This document shows positions 45,939 to 57,474 of a stretch of 64,000 bases of DNA, piece by piece. Both the position numbers and the translations under genes were made by a program. The notes beneath the pieces were generated by a model. It was not told the origin of the DNA, did not search any database, and saw nothing but the letters and a program-made list of their open reading frames with translations. Every line of letters begins with the position of its first letter. Position 1 is the stretch's first letter. Source of the DNA: Adiantum capillus-veneris (Eukaryota; Streptophyta; Polypodiopsida; Polypodiales; Pteridaceae); contig CM043960.1 in assembly GCA_014529385.2 (NCBI GenBank), forward strand, positions 37,830,781 through 37,894,780, given 5' to 3'.

Positions 45939-46598
45939 ACATACATTATATTATCCATTATATGTCCAAAATGCATACATTGTATTACCCATTATACATC
46001 CAAAATACATACATAATCTCAAATGATTTATATCTTAAGAAAGGCCCACTTAAATTATAAGATGAAAGGTGAACTTTTCACATGTCATTTGAAAATAAGA
46101 AAAAAAAAAGACACATTGAAAACTAAAATAAAAATATATTTAAAATTTTTTATAAAAATAGATTTAATAAACATAAAAAAGGATAAGACAACTTAATGAA
46201 GTGAATCTTTGTGAAGTCTTTAAATGAAAGGACACTTTACAAATCAAAATATTTAAAAAAAATTATTGAATCAATGCTTCACATCATGGGATCACACTCC
46301 TATGAATAGAATCCTTTTTCAGCATACCAAACCAAAACAAATGACAGGGTCACCATGGCTTTCTAAAACAAGAAGAAAGTGATAAAATCAATAGGTTAAT
46401 TTTAACTAGAATTATATAAAGTGGAGCATTGTTTGGAAATGTCTCTTTTATTAAGCGACCGAGTTCTCTCATCACAAAGAAGCAAATTGGAGATTCTATC
46501 AATTTTTTTGAAATTTGTAGGATTTTTGAGCTAAGTTCTCACATATTTCATTGGTTTTTTTTTCTTTACCATTATGTGTGTATGTGTGTGTAAATATA

Positions 46599-46606
46599 AA
46601 TAAATA

Positions 46607-46650
<44 letters not shown>
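46599..46650. repeat. (TG)n(TA)n microsatellite
   Basis: Short TG run followed by about 16 TA units. Confidence 0.9.
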
Positions 46651-46651
<1 letters not shown>

Positions 46652-46684
46652 TAGAATCATGTAAGGTGAAGCTTCACTTTAGCA

Positions 46685-47630
46685 TTCTAAAAGAATAGAA
46701 TGCAAGAGAAGTCAAGCCATGTGAGGATGAGAAATGAAAGGTGAAATAAAAAGATCCATTTAATATTATAAAACTGAAATACCAATAAAGATAAGTCTCA
46801 ATCATCAGTGAAAACATTGAAAGTATGCCTAGCTCAACTCTCCTCTAAGGCTTCTTTTAGAAAGCCAAAAATGAATGCACTTTGGGAAATAGCATTTGAA
46901 AGGGACAAGATTTCTTCCTCTTGAAAGACTTTGAAGCTCTCTTAAAGGACACATGTCTCACTAAGAGAAATGAACTACCTTCACCCATACTATACTAAGG
47001 CCTTTAGCAAGCCAAAAAGTTCCTTGTTTTCTACTTCAACTCCAAAACACAATAGTTGAAGTGGAGTTATATTTGCATGAAAAGTGTCCATCACATAATT
47101 AGAACTTTTCAATTGTTTGTGAGAATCGAATGAATATTTATGTATGTGAAATAATAAAACATAATCTTGATGCCTAAGACTCGCAAAAACAAGGTGAGAT
47201 TTCATTATGGCTTTCCAGAAAGGAAATCAAGATATGATGGAAATACACACATAATATATAAATTAGTATTTGTATTTTGGCTTTATAAAAAACACAAGAG
47301 AGAGAGAGAGAGTCACAATCACTTGCCCTTATGAAAAAAGCTCTTTATTGTTTAAAAGCTTTAAAAATAAAAAAAGTAGTCCCATCCTAAGAAAAAAAAA
47401 AGTATAAATTGTGTGTTCATGTTCAAAAGAATATTACATGAGCAAAGAAAAAAAAGAAAAAACAAGAGAAAGCCTTAAAAAATCATGCAAGGCTCTGAAA
47501 TGAAAGGGACCCATTTGACAAACCCCATGGTAACATTTAAGGTAAGTCGCCATCATTGGCACTAAAAACATTGGAAGGATGCCTATCCTGACCCAACACT
47601 AAGGCTTCTTTTAGAAAGCCAAAAAAGTGA
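46685..47630. repeat. Degenerate direct repeat, spacing about 755 bp
   Basis: 46685-46875 and 47455-47630 share order and phrases such as CAAGAGAA, GAAATGAAAGG, AAAACATTGRAAGRATGCCT and CTTCTTTTAGAAAGCCAAAA. An older local duplication or two copies of one unclassified repeat. Confidence 0.6.
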
Positions 47631-47811
47631 ATTGATAACGGGTAGACACTTTGTTTAAAGCATGGTAGTTTATTTATATCCCATAAATTTTAATTTTTTT
47701 TCAACTGACAAGAAAGGGACTCCAAAAGGGGAGCTTGTATTAGGCCTTTGTCAAGTACTTCAATTACTTGCCTCTGAAATTTTTTATTTTTTTGAATAGA
47801 AATTTTCTTGT

Positions 47812-47935
47812 AAGGTGTCTTATGAGGAGGTTGACTACCGATAATAAGTTAATTCTATTATCCCTGGGTCTAGAAGGTGTCTTATGAGGAGGTTGACTAC
47901 CGATAATAAGTTAATTCTATGATCCTTGGGTCTAG
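47812..47935. repeat. 62-bp tandem duplication
   Basis: The unit beginning AAGGTGTCTTATGAGGAGGT occurs twice head to tail at 62-bp spacing with two visible mismatches. Confidence 0.9.
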
Positions 47936-48262
47936 AAGGAGGTAGCTGTGAAGGGTAGTCTAAAGAGAAAAAAATATTGATATTGTGAAAGTTATGAGTG
48001 GTGTGATGCAGCAATAGTTGGTGAAGGACAAGACTCTTCAAATTCATTAACATAAATCAAATATCCTTTCTTATGATTGCATAATGCTTGAAGAGCTTGT
48101 GCGTGAGAGAGATTGAAGGAAATGTTTCAAATGATTTGCTACTATAGTGTTGTTAATTTATCACTAGTAGGCGTGCCCAATTCTGGTTTGGGGTGAATTA
48201 AGGGGAATATGAGGAGATGCTCTTCAGGCTTTCGGGAAAAGAGAGTCCGGGGCGGCACGTGG

Positions 48263-48264
<2 letters not shown>

Positions 48265-48304
<40 letters not shown>
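48265..48304. repeat. (GA)n microsatellite
   Basis: About 20 GA units. Confidence 0.95.
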
Positions 48305-48307
<3 letters not shown>

Positions 48308-48878
48308 AGAATTTTAACGTGGCGGGAAAGGAGAGTTGTGGTCTTTTCCGTGTTGACAGCGAGGGCGAGATAGGAGGGATTTTTTGCGCTGGTCCTCTAT
48401 CGTCTCCGCGGAGAGGGGTGGAGTGTGCAGGTTCGGCAGGGGTATCCGCTCCGTTACGATGGTGAAAAGGGCAAGCTGTTGTGCAGGAAGTGGGCTTGCT
48501 CTGGGCTGGACGCGATTGAAAGGGATGCGCGTAGCTGGAGCAGACGGTGTTCAGAAGCAGGCGAGGGGTTGAAGGGGGGGCGGGGGGGCTCTGTCCTAAG
48601 TCGATATGCAGCTGCGGAGCACGCGCAGGAGAAATCGAAGTATTTTCTTTTGCTTGGGGAGGGCACCGCGGATCTGCCGAGATTCGGGTTAATTGGCGTG
48701 TAGACCCAGTAGGGTAGGCCATGCCAATTTTGAAACCATGAGTTTTGTAAAGAATCTCACAAATTCTCTTTGACAAGAGAGTAGAAAGGAGAGAAATTAG
48801 AAAAGTAAGAGGACAAATGAAAATCCATGCGTGTTTCTATCTATGGAGGCATGAGGATATTTTCTCTCTGGTCGTGAT

Positions 48879-49001
<123 letters not shown>

Positions 49002-49138
49002 TTTGTGTGCAACGTTATGGTGGAGAGAGTGTGGGATGCCAAAGCTGATGGTGACGAGGCGAAGACGGGGGCGGGAGAGTGGGAGGTGTGGAGCAAGACT
49101 ACATCGCATAAGAGGTGGGAAAGGTAGGAGGGAAGGCT

Positions 49139-49140
<2 letters not shown>

Positions 49141-49212
<72 letters not shown>
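49141..49212. repeat. (CT)n microsatellite
   Basis: About 35 CT units, 140 bp after the compound tract. Confidence 0.95.
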
Positions 49213-49215
<3 letters not shown>

Positions 49216-49850
49216 AGTCGATGTAGGCTTTGAGAAGGGGAAAGGGGAGTGGACAGTGCAGAAGTAGTGATGGCCAGGAGGCTTCGGTAGGTGGTCTATG
49301 TAAGGAGTCAATGGGAGGGCGAGGAGAGAACGCATAGCTAGCAACGGCACAAAGGTGATGATAACGGCACCCTTGGCTTTTGAGGGAAATAAGAAAAGAG
49401 AGAGATGTTTTTGTTTGCTATGTGTGCCGTGCTCCCTCAGAATGCCATGGTCTGGTTGGACGCAACCAAGTCATGGGCAAGTGATACAGAGAGTGAGATC
49501 CTAGAGGGGGCGATCATGGAAGGGCAGTGAAGGCTTGTGCATAGCAATGATGGCAACGCAACAAAAACCTTCAGGGATGTGATGCTAACAGATAGACTTA
49601 TTTGGCTGATGGAGGAAGAGCGGTGGGTGTGCAGTAGAAGCAATTGTGGAGGGTGTGGATGTTCAGAGCAGGGACAAGATGGATTTGTTGTAGGGCAGCA
49701 TAATTGGGCATTGCAAGAGTACAACAAGTTGCACGTCAACGTTGACATGGTGGCGGAAGGTGGGCATTTAGTTTGCAAAGGGCACGGAATAGTGAATCTG
49801 ACTAGATTCAGCTTAATAACTTTGAAGTTGACCGAGTAGACTGAGTGTTG

Positions 49851-50813
49851 TTAGTTTTCCATCCTTTTGAAATTTGTAGTGTATGTGGAGTAAGCAATAT
49901 AAGATTTTAGTGATGATGAAAAGGATTACCTTGATTGATATATGTAGAATGCAAAGGTGCAATAAAGAAATTGTATGCTTCTTTGTATTCCCATATTTGC
50001 ATCTCTAGGTTTCTTACTTCTTATATTCCATGATATCATTTACCTTGAAACGTAGCTTTAACTTTATGTGCATATGGATAAGTATTAAATTTTAATTGAT
50101 TAACAATCCATTGAAAAATAATATCATAAAAACTTCCATCATCATGCAAACAGTCTCTCATTGTCATTGATCAAACCAAGCAATGAGAGACAATTTTATT
50201 GCTCATTTCAATCGTGCTTCTCATTTGTATCCAAGGCAACAAGTGTTGGAATCAGGCTTCTTCATAGGAGGTTTGACACATAGAACCTAAAATTAAACCA
50301 AATAGGACAAGTGTACCCTGGATGTGATTATAATTTATTATACCTAAGTTAAATTTACATTGAACAGGATGGAAACATTATTTGCACAAAATCCATTATT
50401 ACAAAGATAAGTGAGTGTGCATGGTGGGTTGGATTGCATGTTTCCATAACTCTTATTGAAAGAATTGAAGCTTCAAGATTTTTGTTTAAATAGGTGGGTT
50501 GGACAAAAAATTTTAAATTGATAAAACTATTGAGGCGTGTTGTCAAGAACTTCTTTTTTTCAAAACTCACAATTTGTGAGTGAATTGTATTGAGCACAAC
50601 ATAAGATTCCAAAATAGCCTCACGCTCAGGCCGAGTCTTGAGGTGTTGAAGATTACAACATGGATGTCCACCGCCTCTCACCAAGGCATAACAGGCAAAT
50701 TATAGTTCTAGGCTTTTACTTCTCCTAGGTTGTCAAGAACTTCTTCAAGCATTTGTGTATTCAATAAATTCTTCAAAACAATCTTTTTGTATTGCAAAAT
50801 AGTCTCATTGAAG
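49851..50813. other. Spacer left of G2
   Basis: No gene is supported. A 110-residue minus frame (50684-50355) has no known domain. Confidence 0.4.
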
Positions 50814-51620
50814 AACCAACCCAAATGATTTTCTCATATTAAATTGATCATTTTAATGTGGGAGAGTAAACGAGAACAAGGGTTAGAATATAGACATGTA
50901 CTTATGGATCTATCTCAACATGGGGCCAAGGTTCCAAATGAGAGATGGTCTGTCAAAGAGCAATGCTAGCTAATGGAGCTTTAAGACCTTAGGGTTAGCT
51001 TCATTAAATACCTCCAAAGGTTAGTGTTAAAAGTCATTTAACCTTAGTCAAGCTAGGGTTGTTCTTGAGGTGGGAACCCGGCCCAAGCTTGAGGTGCTTG
51101 TCGTGCTTGCTGACTAAGATGCTTGAGGTGCTTGTCGTGCTTGCTTACTAAGGTGCTCAAGGTACTTGAGGTGCTTAATGACTAAGGTGCTAAGGTGTTC
51201 CATGACTAAGGTGCTTGAGGGGCTTGAGGAGTTTCAAAAGTCAAACAATATCCCTACTCAAGGGGGGGCGAGCCCTCATTGTAGGAGCATGAGAGAGAAC
51301 ACACATACCCTCACACAAGGCAAGCTTGGTCTAAAGAAGCAACAAGGAAACTTGTCAAGTTCCTCTCCATGTTGCCCTCATGGTGTACCTAAAGCCTATT
51401 GGTTGGCCTCTCAAGGGGTCCAATGATAATTTAGATAATTTAATTAATTGCTCATGCATTTATCAAGTCCTCTCTCTCAAAGGGAAAAGGGGGACACTTG
51501 TCCCAAGGCTAGCATGGTTTCTTGATGTAACTAAAGCATGTGATTGGCTAAGCTTGTAGGGGTCCAATCAAATTCTCTCATGAGCTACAAGGGGAGGGTC
51601 AACCAAGGAAGCTATGGGCT

Positions 51621-51667
<47 letters not shown>

Positions 51668-52308
51668 TGTGAGGTGCAAAGTGCAAGAGCTCCATCTCCT
51701 TCTCCAAGCTTGTTGAGAAGTTGAGATCCTACACCAACACTCTTGGTTATCGAATGCAAATCCAACCAAGAGCCATGCTTCAATGCTTAATATTGCCATC
51801 TTCTTCATCATCATTATTATGCTATTATGTTATGTTATGCAAGAAGAGTGATGATAAGTGAGGAACTATCTTTTTCTCATACATTACTTCTTCTTCCTCT
51901 TCCCTACCCTCATTCCCTGCCTTGGAACTGAGGCCGAGGGTGGTTAATTCTTTTGCAAGATTATGTTATGCTTGGGATGCATGAATCTTCATTGCATCAC
52001 CTAGGTCACAAAGAACACAAAGATTGTATTGTACCAAGTCTCTCTTGATGGGAGAATCTATAATACAAAAGCCTATTGGAGGGGGGACCCCGGCTCAACA
52101 TAAATATGGTCCTCAACTATTGTGAAGTTCTCTAACTCTTTCTCTCTCTTGCAAAAGTATTGTTCATGCTAAGTTAATTAAATATATGGTTATGTTGCTA
52201 CCGCTAATTAAGTTCACCCTCTATGTTCTCAAAGTAGTCTTATAAAAATGCTCACTCTAATTCTTTTAATTTTGCTATTCTCAAAGTTCATAAGCCATTT
52301 CCATTACA
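50814..52308 (+). repeat. G2 5' LTR, 5' edge eroded
   Basis: Homology to the 3' LTR starts at ACCAACCCAAATGATTTTCT; the expected TGTCATAAAATCTAATATCT is lost or unrecognisable. Ends ATTACA before the PBS. Confidence 0.85.
51623..51664. repeat. (CT)n microsatellite in the G2 LTR
   Basis: About 21 CT units in U5-like sequence; absent from the G2 3' LTR at the same place. Confidence 0.95.
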
Positions 52309-52309
52309 T

Positions 52310-52321
52310 TGGTATCAGAGC
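52310..52321 (+). other. G2 primer-binding site (initiator Met tRNA)
   Basis: TGGTATCAGAGC, one base after the LTR end, identical to G1. Confidence 0.95.
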
Positions 52322-52472
52322 TATTGGTTTCTCTTTTCTTGCTTAAGAAGAGAGGTCCTTACATTGTCCATGAAAGATTGGACATGTTCATTGCAATAGG
52401 GTAAGTGGGATAGGGATCTATTATCTTGGTTGAGAAGGACTTAGTTTGAGGTACACCGTTGGGAACAATAGT

Positions 52473-52522
52473 CTTAATAATGGAGTCTCTCGGGGCTTTT
52501 CTTTGGCTTAACCATTATTGAG
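52473..52522 (+). other. G2 leader hairpin matching G1
   Basis: CTTAATAATGG (52473-52483) can pair with CCATTATTGAG (52512-52522). Relative to G1 one G-C pair is A-U, changed on both sides. Loop phrases GGAGTC, CGGGG and GGCTTAACC are shared. Confidence 0.55.
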
Positions 52523-52716
52523 CTACGAGCAAGCTCAATAGGAACCATAATCAATCGAGCAATGTTAGACCCTCTCCACTAGTCTTTGCAAGCAACAGTG
52601 TCTAAACCATGGGTGTGGCTGCTTGAGAAATTATTTTCAAAGCCTAATCACAAGTAGAAACTAAGGTTTTTGAGGGTACCAAAGCACAAAGTAATCTATA
52701 TATAAGTTTAATTAGC

Positions 52717-53600
52717 ATGGCTAACAATAACCAAGAGAGTAGAATGAACATTGATAACTTTGATTTTGCACATGAAGGTGCTAATGAGACGATGCCCCCA
52801 TGTTTGTTAATTATCTTGTTACTAGGTTGCAGCAAGCTATGGGCAACCTTGCCTTGCAAACCAAAGTTACTCAACAACTTTGTGCTTATGGGATTTCCCT
52901 TCCTCTCCAAGAGGAGAGAGAGCGTAGGAGGCCTCTTGATGATGAGACTCCCAAAGGAAGACTATCTTCCACAAGAACGGAGGAATCCAAAGACCAAGAA
53001 AGAAGCGAATCACTAAGTTCCTCTGAAGACGTGGCTCCACGAAGACGGTGCCAACTCCTCCCAAGAGGAACGATCAACTCATAGTCCTTCTCCTCGTCGC
53101 TCCAAAAGGAAAGAGAGGAACAAAGGAAGAAAAATTCAAGAAAGAGGTCACCCTCTTCTCCTTCTTCTTCACCTTCCTCCTCTTTCGACGAAAGCAACAG
53201 TTATTCTCCTAGAGAATACAAGATGAGAGGACATCACAAATCTTATCCTGCATGGCGAAGGTCTCAAAAGCTTAAGAAATTCAAAGTGGGAGGAAAGAGT
53301 ATCTCTTTTCTCACTTATGATGGCAACTTTGGTACTACTGACAAAGTATTGGCCTTCATCCAACAATTTGATGCGGCCTTTGGAGACGAGGGCTTCACAG
53401 AGTCCTCCAAGCTACACCATGTAGCTATGCACTTTGAGAAATTTGCTCATCAATGGTGGGCTAGCCCTCATAGAAACTGCGAGGCCCCAAAGACATGGAA
53501 AACTCTATGAGTTTCCATCATGAAGCAATTCCTTACAAGTGATGTAAAGGACAAAGTGCTTACCAAATGGCAAAGTTTGAAGTTGCTCTCCAACGAGTCT
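52717..53600 (+). pseudogene. G2 gag, N-terminal part
   Basis: Starts MANNNQES at 52717 like G1 (MADNSKES), shifts frame near 52795 to 'NYLVTRLQQAMGNLALQTKV', again near 53085, and the gag domain is open at 53223-53510 ('FLTYDGNFGTTDKVLAFIQQ', 'AHQWWASP'). Stops and shifts make it non-functional. The Ser/Arg-rich region of G1 is partly present. Confidence 0.85.
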
Positions 53601-53601
53601 A

Positions 53602-54468
53602 ATGATAGACTTCGTCGAGCAAAAGCAACAATCCTGTGTGGGATTACCTAAAGAAATGGCTGAGTATGTCAACTCCCAACGGCCTGGTTCTATCACCAAA
53701 GTAATCCTCCACACTATGGTTGCTTCGTGCAGCAATTTCCAACAAGGGGCTAAAAAGAATGACAAGCCCATGGAAAGCAAAGACAAAAATGATACAAAGG
53801 GGAAAAACAATGCCCAAAACTCTTCCCAAGGCAATTCCAACAACAACATCGACAACAATTGGTCCAAGGAGAAGGGAGTTTACAAAGGTAAAAACAAACT
53901 CTCTCCTGAAGAGCAAGAAGCCTTTTGTAAGGACCACAAACGTTTTAAGTGTGGGAAGCAAGGACATGGCTATCGTTCTTGCCCCAAAAGAAATGCCCGC
54001 AATGAGACTCCTAGAGCTTCCACGATCGAAGCTCCAAAAGAGGATTCTCATTGCAAAGGATCACCTCTCTCCTATGCTTGGGGAAAGTTAAGGGAGCATG
54101 ATTCCTTCATCTTGTTTGACCCTGGCTCTACTCACAACTTCATATCAATGGAGTTGGCCACTAAGTTGGGCATTCAAGCTTTCAAGATGGGAGATACTAT
54201 AAATACCAGTGGAGCTTACAAGGGACAACAAGCCTCCGTTACTCCCTTGATTGGGAAGTTGAGGCTTTATGTCCAAAATTATGTCGACAAAGAAGATTTT
54301 TTCATCTCTCCTCTCCAACATGAGGATGGTATCCTAGGGGCACCGTGGTTCAATCGCATGGCTGCCAACATGAAGTTCCCTAAAAGGAGAATCTACTTCA
54401 CCTATAAGGAAAAGAGCATGTATATAAATGCTAATGAGTATACCACTTGTAAATTCACCTGCTTTTGA
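53602..54468 (+). pseudogene. G2 gag zinc knuckle and protease
   Basis: Open frame with zinc knuckle-like 'RFKCGKQGHGYRSC' (first Cys replaced by Arg-Phe context, so one ligand seems lost), protease motif 'FILFDPGSTHNFIS' and 'GILGAPWFNR'. It ends by frameshift near 54440 into the frame of 54428-54715. Confidence 0.85.
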
Positions 54469-54927
54469 TAAGTCAATGAAAATCTCAGTTTTTGCGTACA
54501 TGATTTTTGTCAAAGACTTGCTAAATGATGCTAATGTTTTAACAAAGCAAAGTGTTAGAAATCAAGAACAATTTGACTTGTCTAATCTTCTAAATAGATT
54601 CCAAGAGATGTTTATAAATGATATTCCTATGGACTTGCCTCCACAACAAGGGGATAATGACCATCGAATTGAGCTCCTACCAGAAAGATCACCGCCTAAC
54701 AAGCCTCCTTATTGAGTTTCCCAAGCTCAACAAGAGGAGATCATGAGGCAAGTACAAGAATTGGTAGACAAAGGGATGGTGAGTCCTAGCTCTTCTCCCT
54801 TTTTTTCTCCAAACCTTTTAGTGCAAAACAAATATGGTACATACCGCATGTGTCTGGACTATCGAGCGCTAAACCATACCACTATTTTCCATACTGCGGG
54901 AAGAAGATCTGTTTGATAAAGTACAAG
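54428..54927 (+). pseudogene. G2 protease-RT junction and RT stub
   Basis: Continues 'KISVFAYMIFVKDLLNDANV' to 'RSPPNKPPY', then a TGA where G1 has AGA, then the first RT segment ('VDKGMVSPSSSPFFSP', 'YRMCLDYRALNH'). The frame breaks before the first catalytic Asp, and the deletion junction follows. Confidence 0.8.
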
Positions 54928-55616
54928 GTTCTTACAATAACATTGTGCATACTACTACGGGGAAGGCACCTTTCAAAATCATTGAAGGAAGACCTAAAAG
55001 TCCCTTGCTACGTAAGGTACATGGGAAGATCTTCGTTGCCGATGAGTATAGCCAAGACCTACAAGAATCTTTCCAAAAGATTAAGGAGGCCATATCCATC
55101 TCGCAACAAAGGAAAAAGGCTGCTGATAACAATCACAGAAGGGCCTTAGATTTCAAGGAAAATAATTGGATCCTACTCAAATTTCCAAAGGCTCGATTGA
55201 GGCAAACTACGGGAAAAAATCCTACGGGCCACGAAAAGTATTATGCTAAACTAGCAAAAAGATATGGTCCTTTTCCAATCCTAAAACCAATCAATGTTAT
55301 GGACTATCAACTCAAGTCTCCCAACCATTGTCTCATTCACAATGCTTTTCATGTGAGCCTACTTAAGCCTTACAAAGGAGAGCCATCACAAGAACCAATC
55401 ATTGAGGACCCGCCTAAGATCGAAGATTAAGAAGAGGTGCTTCAACCCGAATCGATTCTTTGACATGAAGACAAGGTACTAAGACATGGTAAGATTATTT
55501 GACGGTATCTTATCAAATTCAAAAATTATCATTTTGAAGATGCTAGATGGATGCAAGGAACACAGCTTAAGGATAGTATGAACCTTCTCAATGCTTACAA
55601 CGCTACAATAGAGTAA
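54928..55616 (+). pseudogene. G2 integrase C-terminus and chromodomain
   Basis: From 'HTTTGKAPFKIIEGRPKSPL' to 'RYGPFPILKPINVMDYQLKS' and 'HNAFHVSLLKPYKGE' the frame is open (54945-55430), then TAA and two TGA codons interrupt the chromodomain-like end ('YLIKFKNYHFEDARWM'). Both TGA codons stand where G1 has CGA, as expected from methyl-CpG decay. Ends TAA at 55614-55616. Confidence 0.85.
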
Positions 55617-55961
55617 GCAAACGTAAATAATTTTTAAATGAAAAATATTTTTGTCTTATAAGACTAATTCTCTTTTTTTGTGCACAAATTTAAGTAGTAT
55701 GCATGCTCAGAATGATGTTTGCGATGACGCCGTCTCTCAACACCAAGTAGAATTTGTCACTCTACTTTGGCAGTATGATATGGACTCAAGAGCAGACATG
55801 CTTGCGGCAACTAAGTCTCCCAAGCCCCAAATGGATTAGTCATCCATCTTGGAATGATGTCGTAGGGTAAAATGGATCCTCTACCCGCTAAGACACATAG
55901 ACTGATGACTAAAGGCTTTATCTTCTCTACCTCATAGTCGAGGATTTCAAGAGAGAGGTAA
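55617..55961 (+). other. G2 3' untranslated region and polypurine tract
   Basis: Close counterpart of G1 17344-17699, ending in AAGAGAGAGG before the LTR. No gene. Confidence 0.75.
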
Positions 55962-57362
55962 TGTCATAAAATCTAATATCTAACTAACCCAAATGATCTT
56001 CTTATATTGAACTAATCATTTAATGTGGGAGAATAAACGGAAACAAGAGTTAAAATATAGACATGTGCTTTTAGATTTATCTCAGCACAGACCAAAGGCA
56101 ATAGGCTAGTGTTAAAATTCCTTAGACCCAAGACCTTAGAGTATATTAGACCTTAGACAAGCTAAGTTTGTGCTTGTGCTTTTCATGCTTGAGCTGACTA
56201 AGGTGCTTGTCGTGCTTTATGACTAAGGTGCTTGAGGTGCTTGTCATCCTTTATGACTAAGGTGCTTGAGGGGCTTCATGACAAAGGTGCTTAAGGGGTG
56301 AGGTGTTCCAAAGTCAACAATATCCCTACACAAAGGGGGGTGGGGGGGTTCCCTAAAAGCCCAAGACCTAAGAGGTAATAAGGACACATGTCAAGCACCT
56401 ACACATGTTGCCCTCATGTAATGCCTAAAGCCTATTGGTTGACCTTAAAAGGGGTCCATTTAGATTATTTAATTAATTTTTTAAGCATTTTTCAAGCCCT
56501 CTCTCTCAAAGGGGAAAGGAGGACACTTGTCCAAATGCTACCATGGTTGCTTGATATGTCTAATGCATGCGATTTGCTAGTCTAGAGGAGGCCCAATCAA
56601 CTTCAAGCTTGAGCTAGGAAGAGGGGTCGATCCAAGCAAGGAGGGGGAGCTTCACCATATACCCTCTCTATCACACTCTCATTCTCACCTGGTGAAAGTG
56701 CAAGAACTTCATCTCCTTCTCCAAGCTTGAGAAGTTGAGAGCCTACACCAATAGTCTTGGCTATGGAATGCAAATCTAACCAAGAGCCATGCTTCAATGC
56801 TATACTTGTCATCTTCTTCATCTTCATTACTATGCTACTATGCCATGCTAAGCTCTATGAGTAATGGTATGAGAGGACAATACTTCTTTCTTGTAAGTTA
56901 CTTCTTCTTCCTCGTCCCTACCCTCATTCCCTGCTAGCTCTCTCCACCTTCAAAGGTGTTTGAGGTCTTGGGACTGAGGCTAGGGACAAGTTAATTCTTT
57001 CATAGATTAAGCTATGGGCATAATTGTGGTGCATGAAGCTCTCTACCTTCATTGCACCATCAAGGTCTCAAGGAACACGAAGCTTGTATTGTACCAAGTC
57101 TCTCTTTATGGGAGAAACTATAATACAAAAGCCTTTTGGAGGGGGGACTGGCTCCACATAAATCCGGTCCTCAAATGTTTTCTAGTTCACTAATTCTCTC
57201 TCTTGCAAAGTATTGTTCATGCCAAGTTAATTAAGTATAATGGTTATGTTGCTACCTTTAATCAAGTTCTCCCTTTATTTTCTCAAAATATTCTCATAAA
57301 AATGCTAACTACAGTCCTCTAAATTCCATTATTCTCAATGTTCATAGTCCATTTTCGTTACA
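55962..57362 (+). repeat. G2 3' LTR
   Basis: 1401 bp from TGTCATAAAATCTAATATCT to TCGTTACA. It resembles S1 and, inverted, the G3 LTR. Confidence 0.9.
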
Positions 57363-57474
57363 GTTCTGATTTCGTTTACTGCAACTCGGAGTGTAATGGG
57401 AGCTCACTCGTTCTCAACATGGGTGACGCAAGTAGAAGTTGAGGCATATGCAAGTGGAAGTTGTAAAGTGGAGT

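Larger units (their letters stand above)
45241..48200. other. AT-rich region without genes
   Basis: No coding sequence is supported. It holds degenerate direct repeats (for example 45745-45830 resembles 46030-46100, and 46685-46875 resembles 47455-47630), a perfect inverted repeat, a TA tract and a 62-bp duplication. A minus-strand stretch near 47.7 kb faintly resembles the start of a Ty3 RT, too weak to call. Confidence 0.5.
50814..57362 (+). mobile_element. G2: decayed Ty3 chromovirus with internal deletion
   Basis: Same layout as G1: LTRs at 50814-52308 and 55962-57362, initiator-Met PBS, conserved leader, gag, protease, start of RT, then directly the end of integrase with chromodomain. 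Compared with G1 (about 14860-16653), some 1.8 kb covering most of RT, RNase H and the integrase core is gone, with the junction near 54928. Many stops and frameshifts mark it as older than G1. The 5' LTR lacks its first 15-30 bases, so no target duplication can be checked. Confidence 0.9.

Noticed and set aside
49537-49839. 100-residue plus-strand open frame
   Set aside because: No domain, antisense overlap with a similar-sized frame, and location in repeat-like GC-richer DNA.
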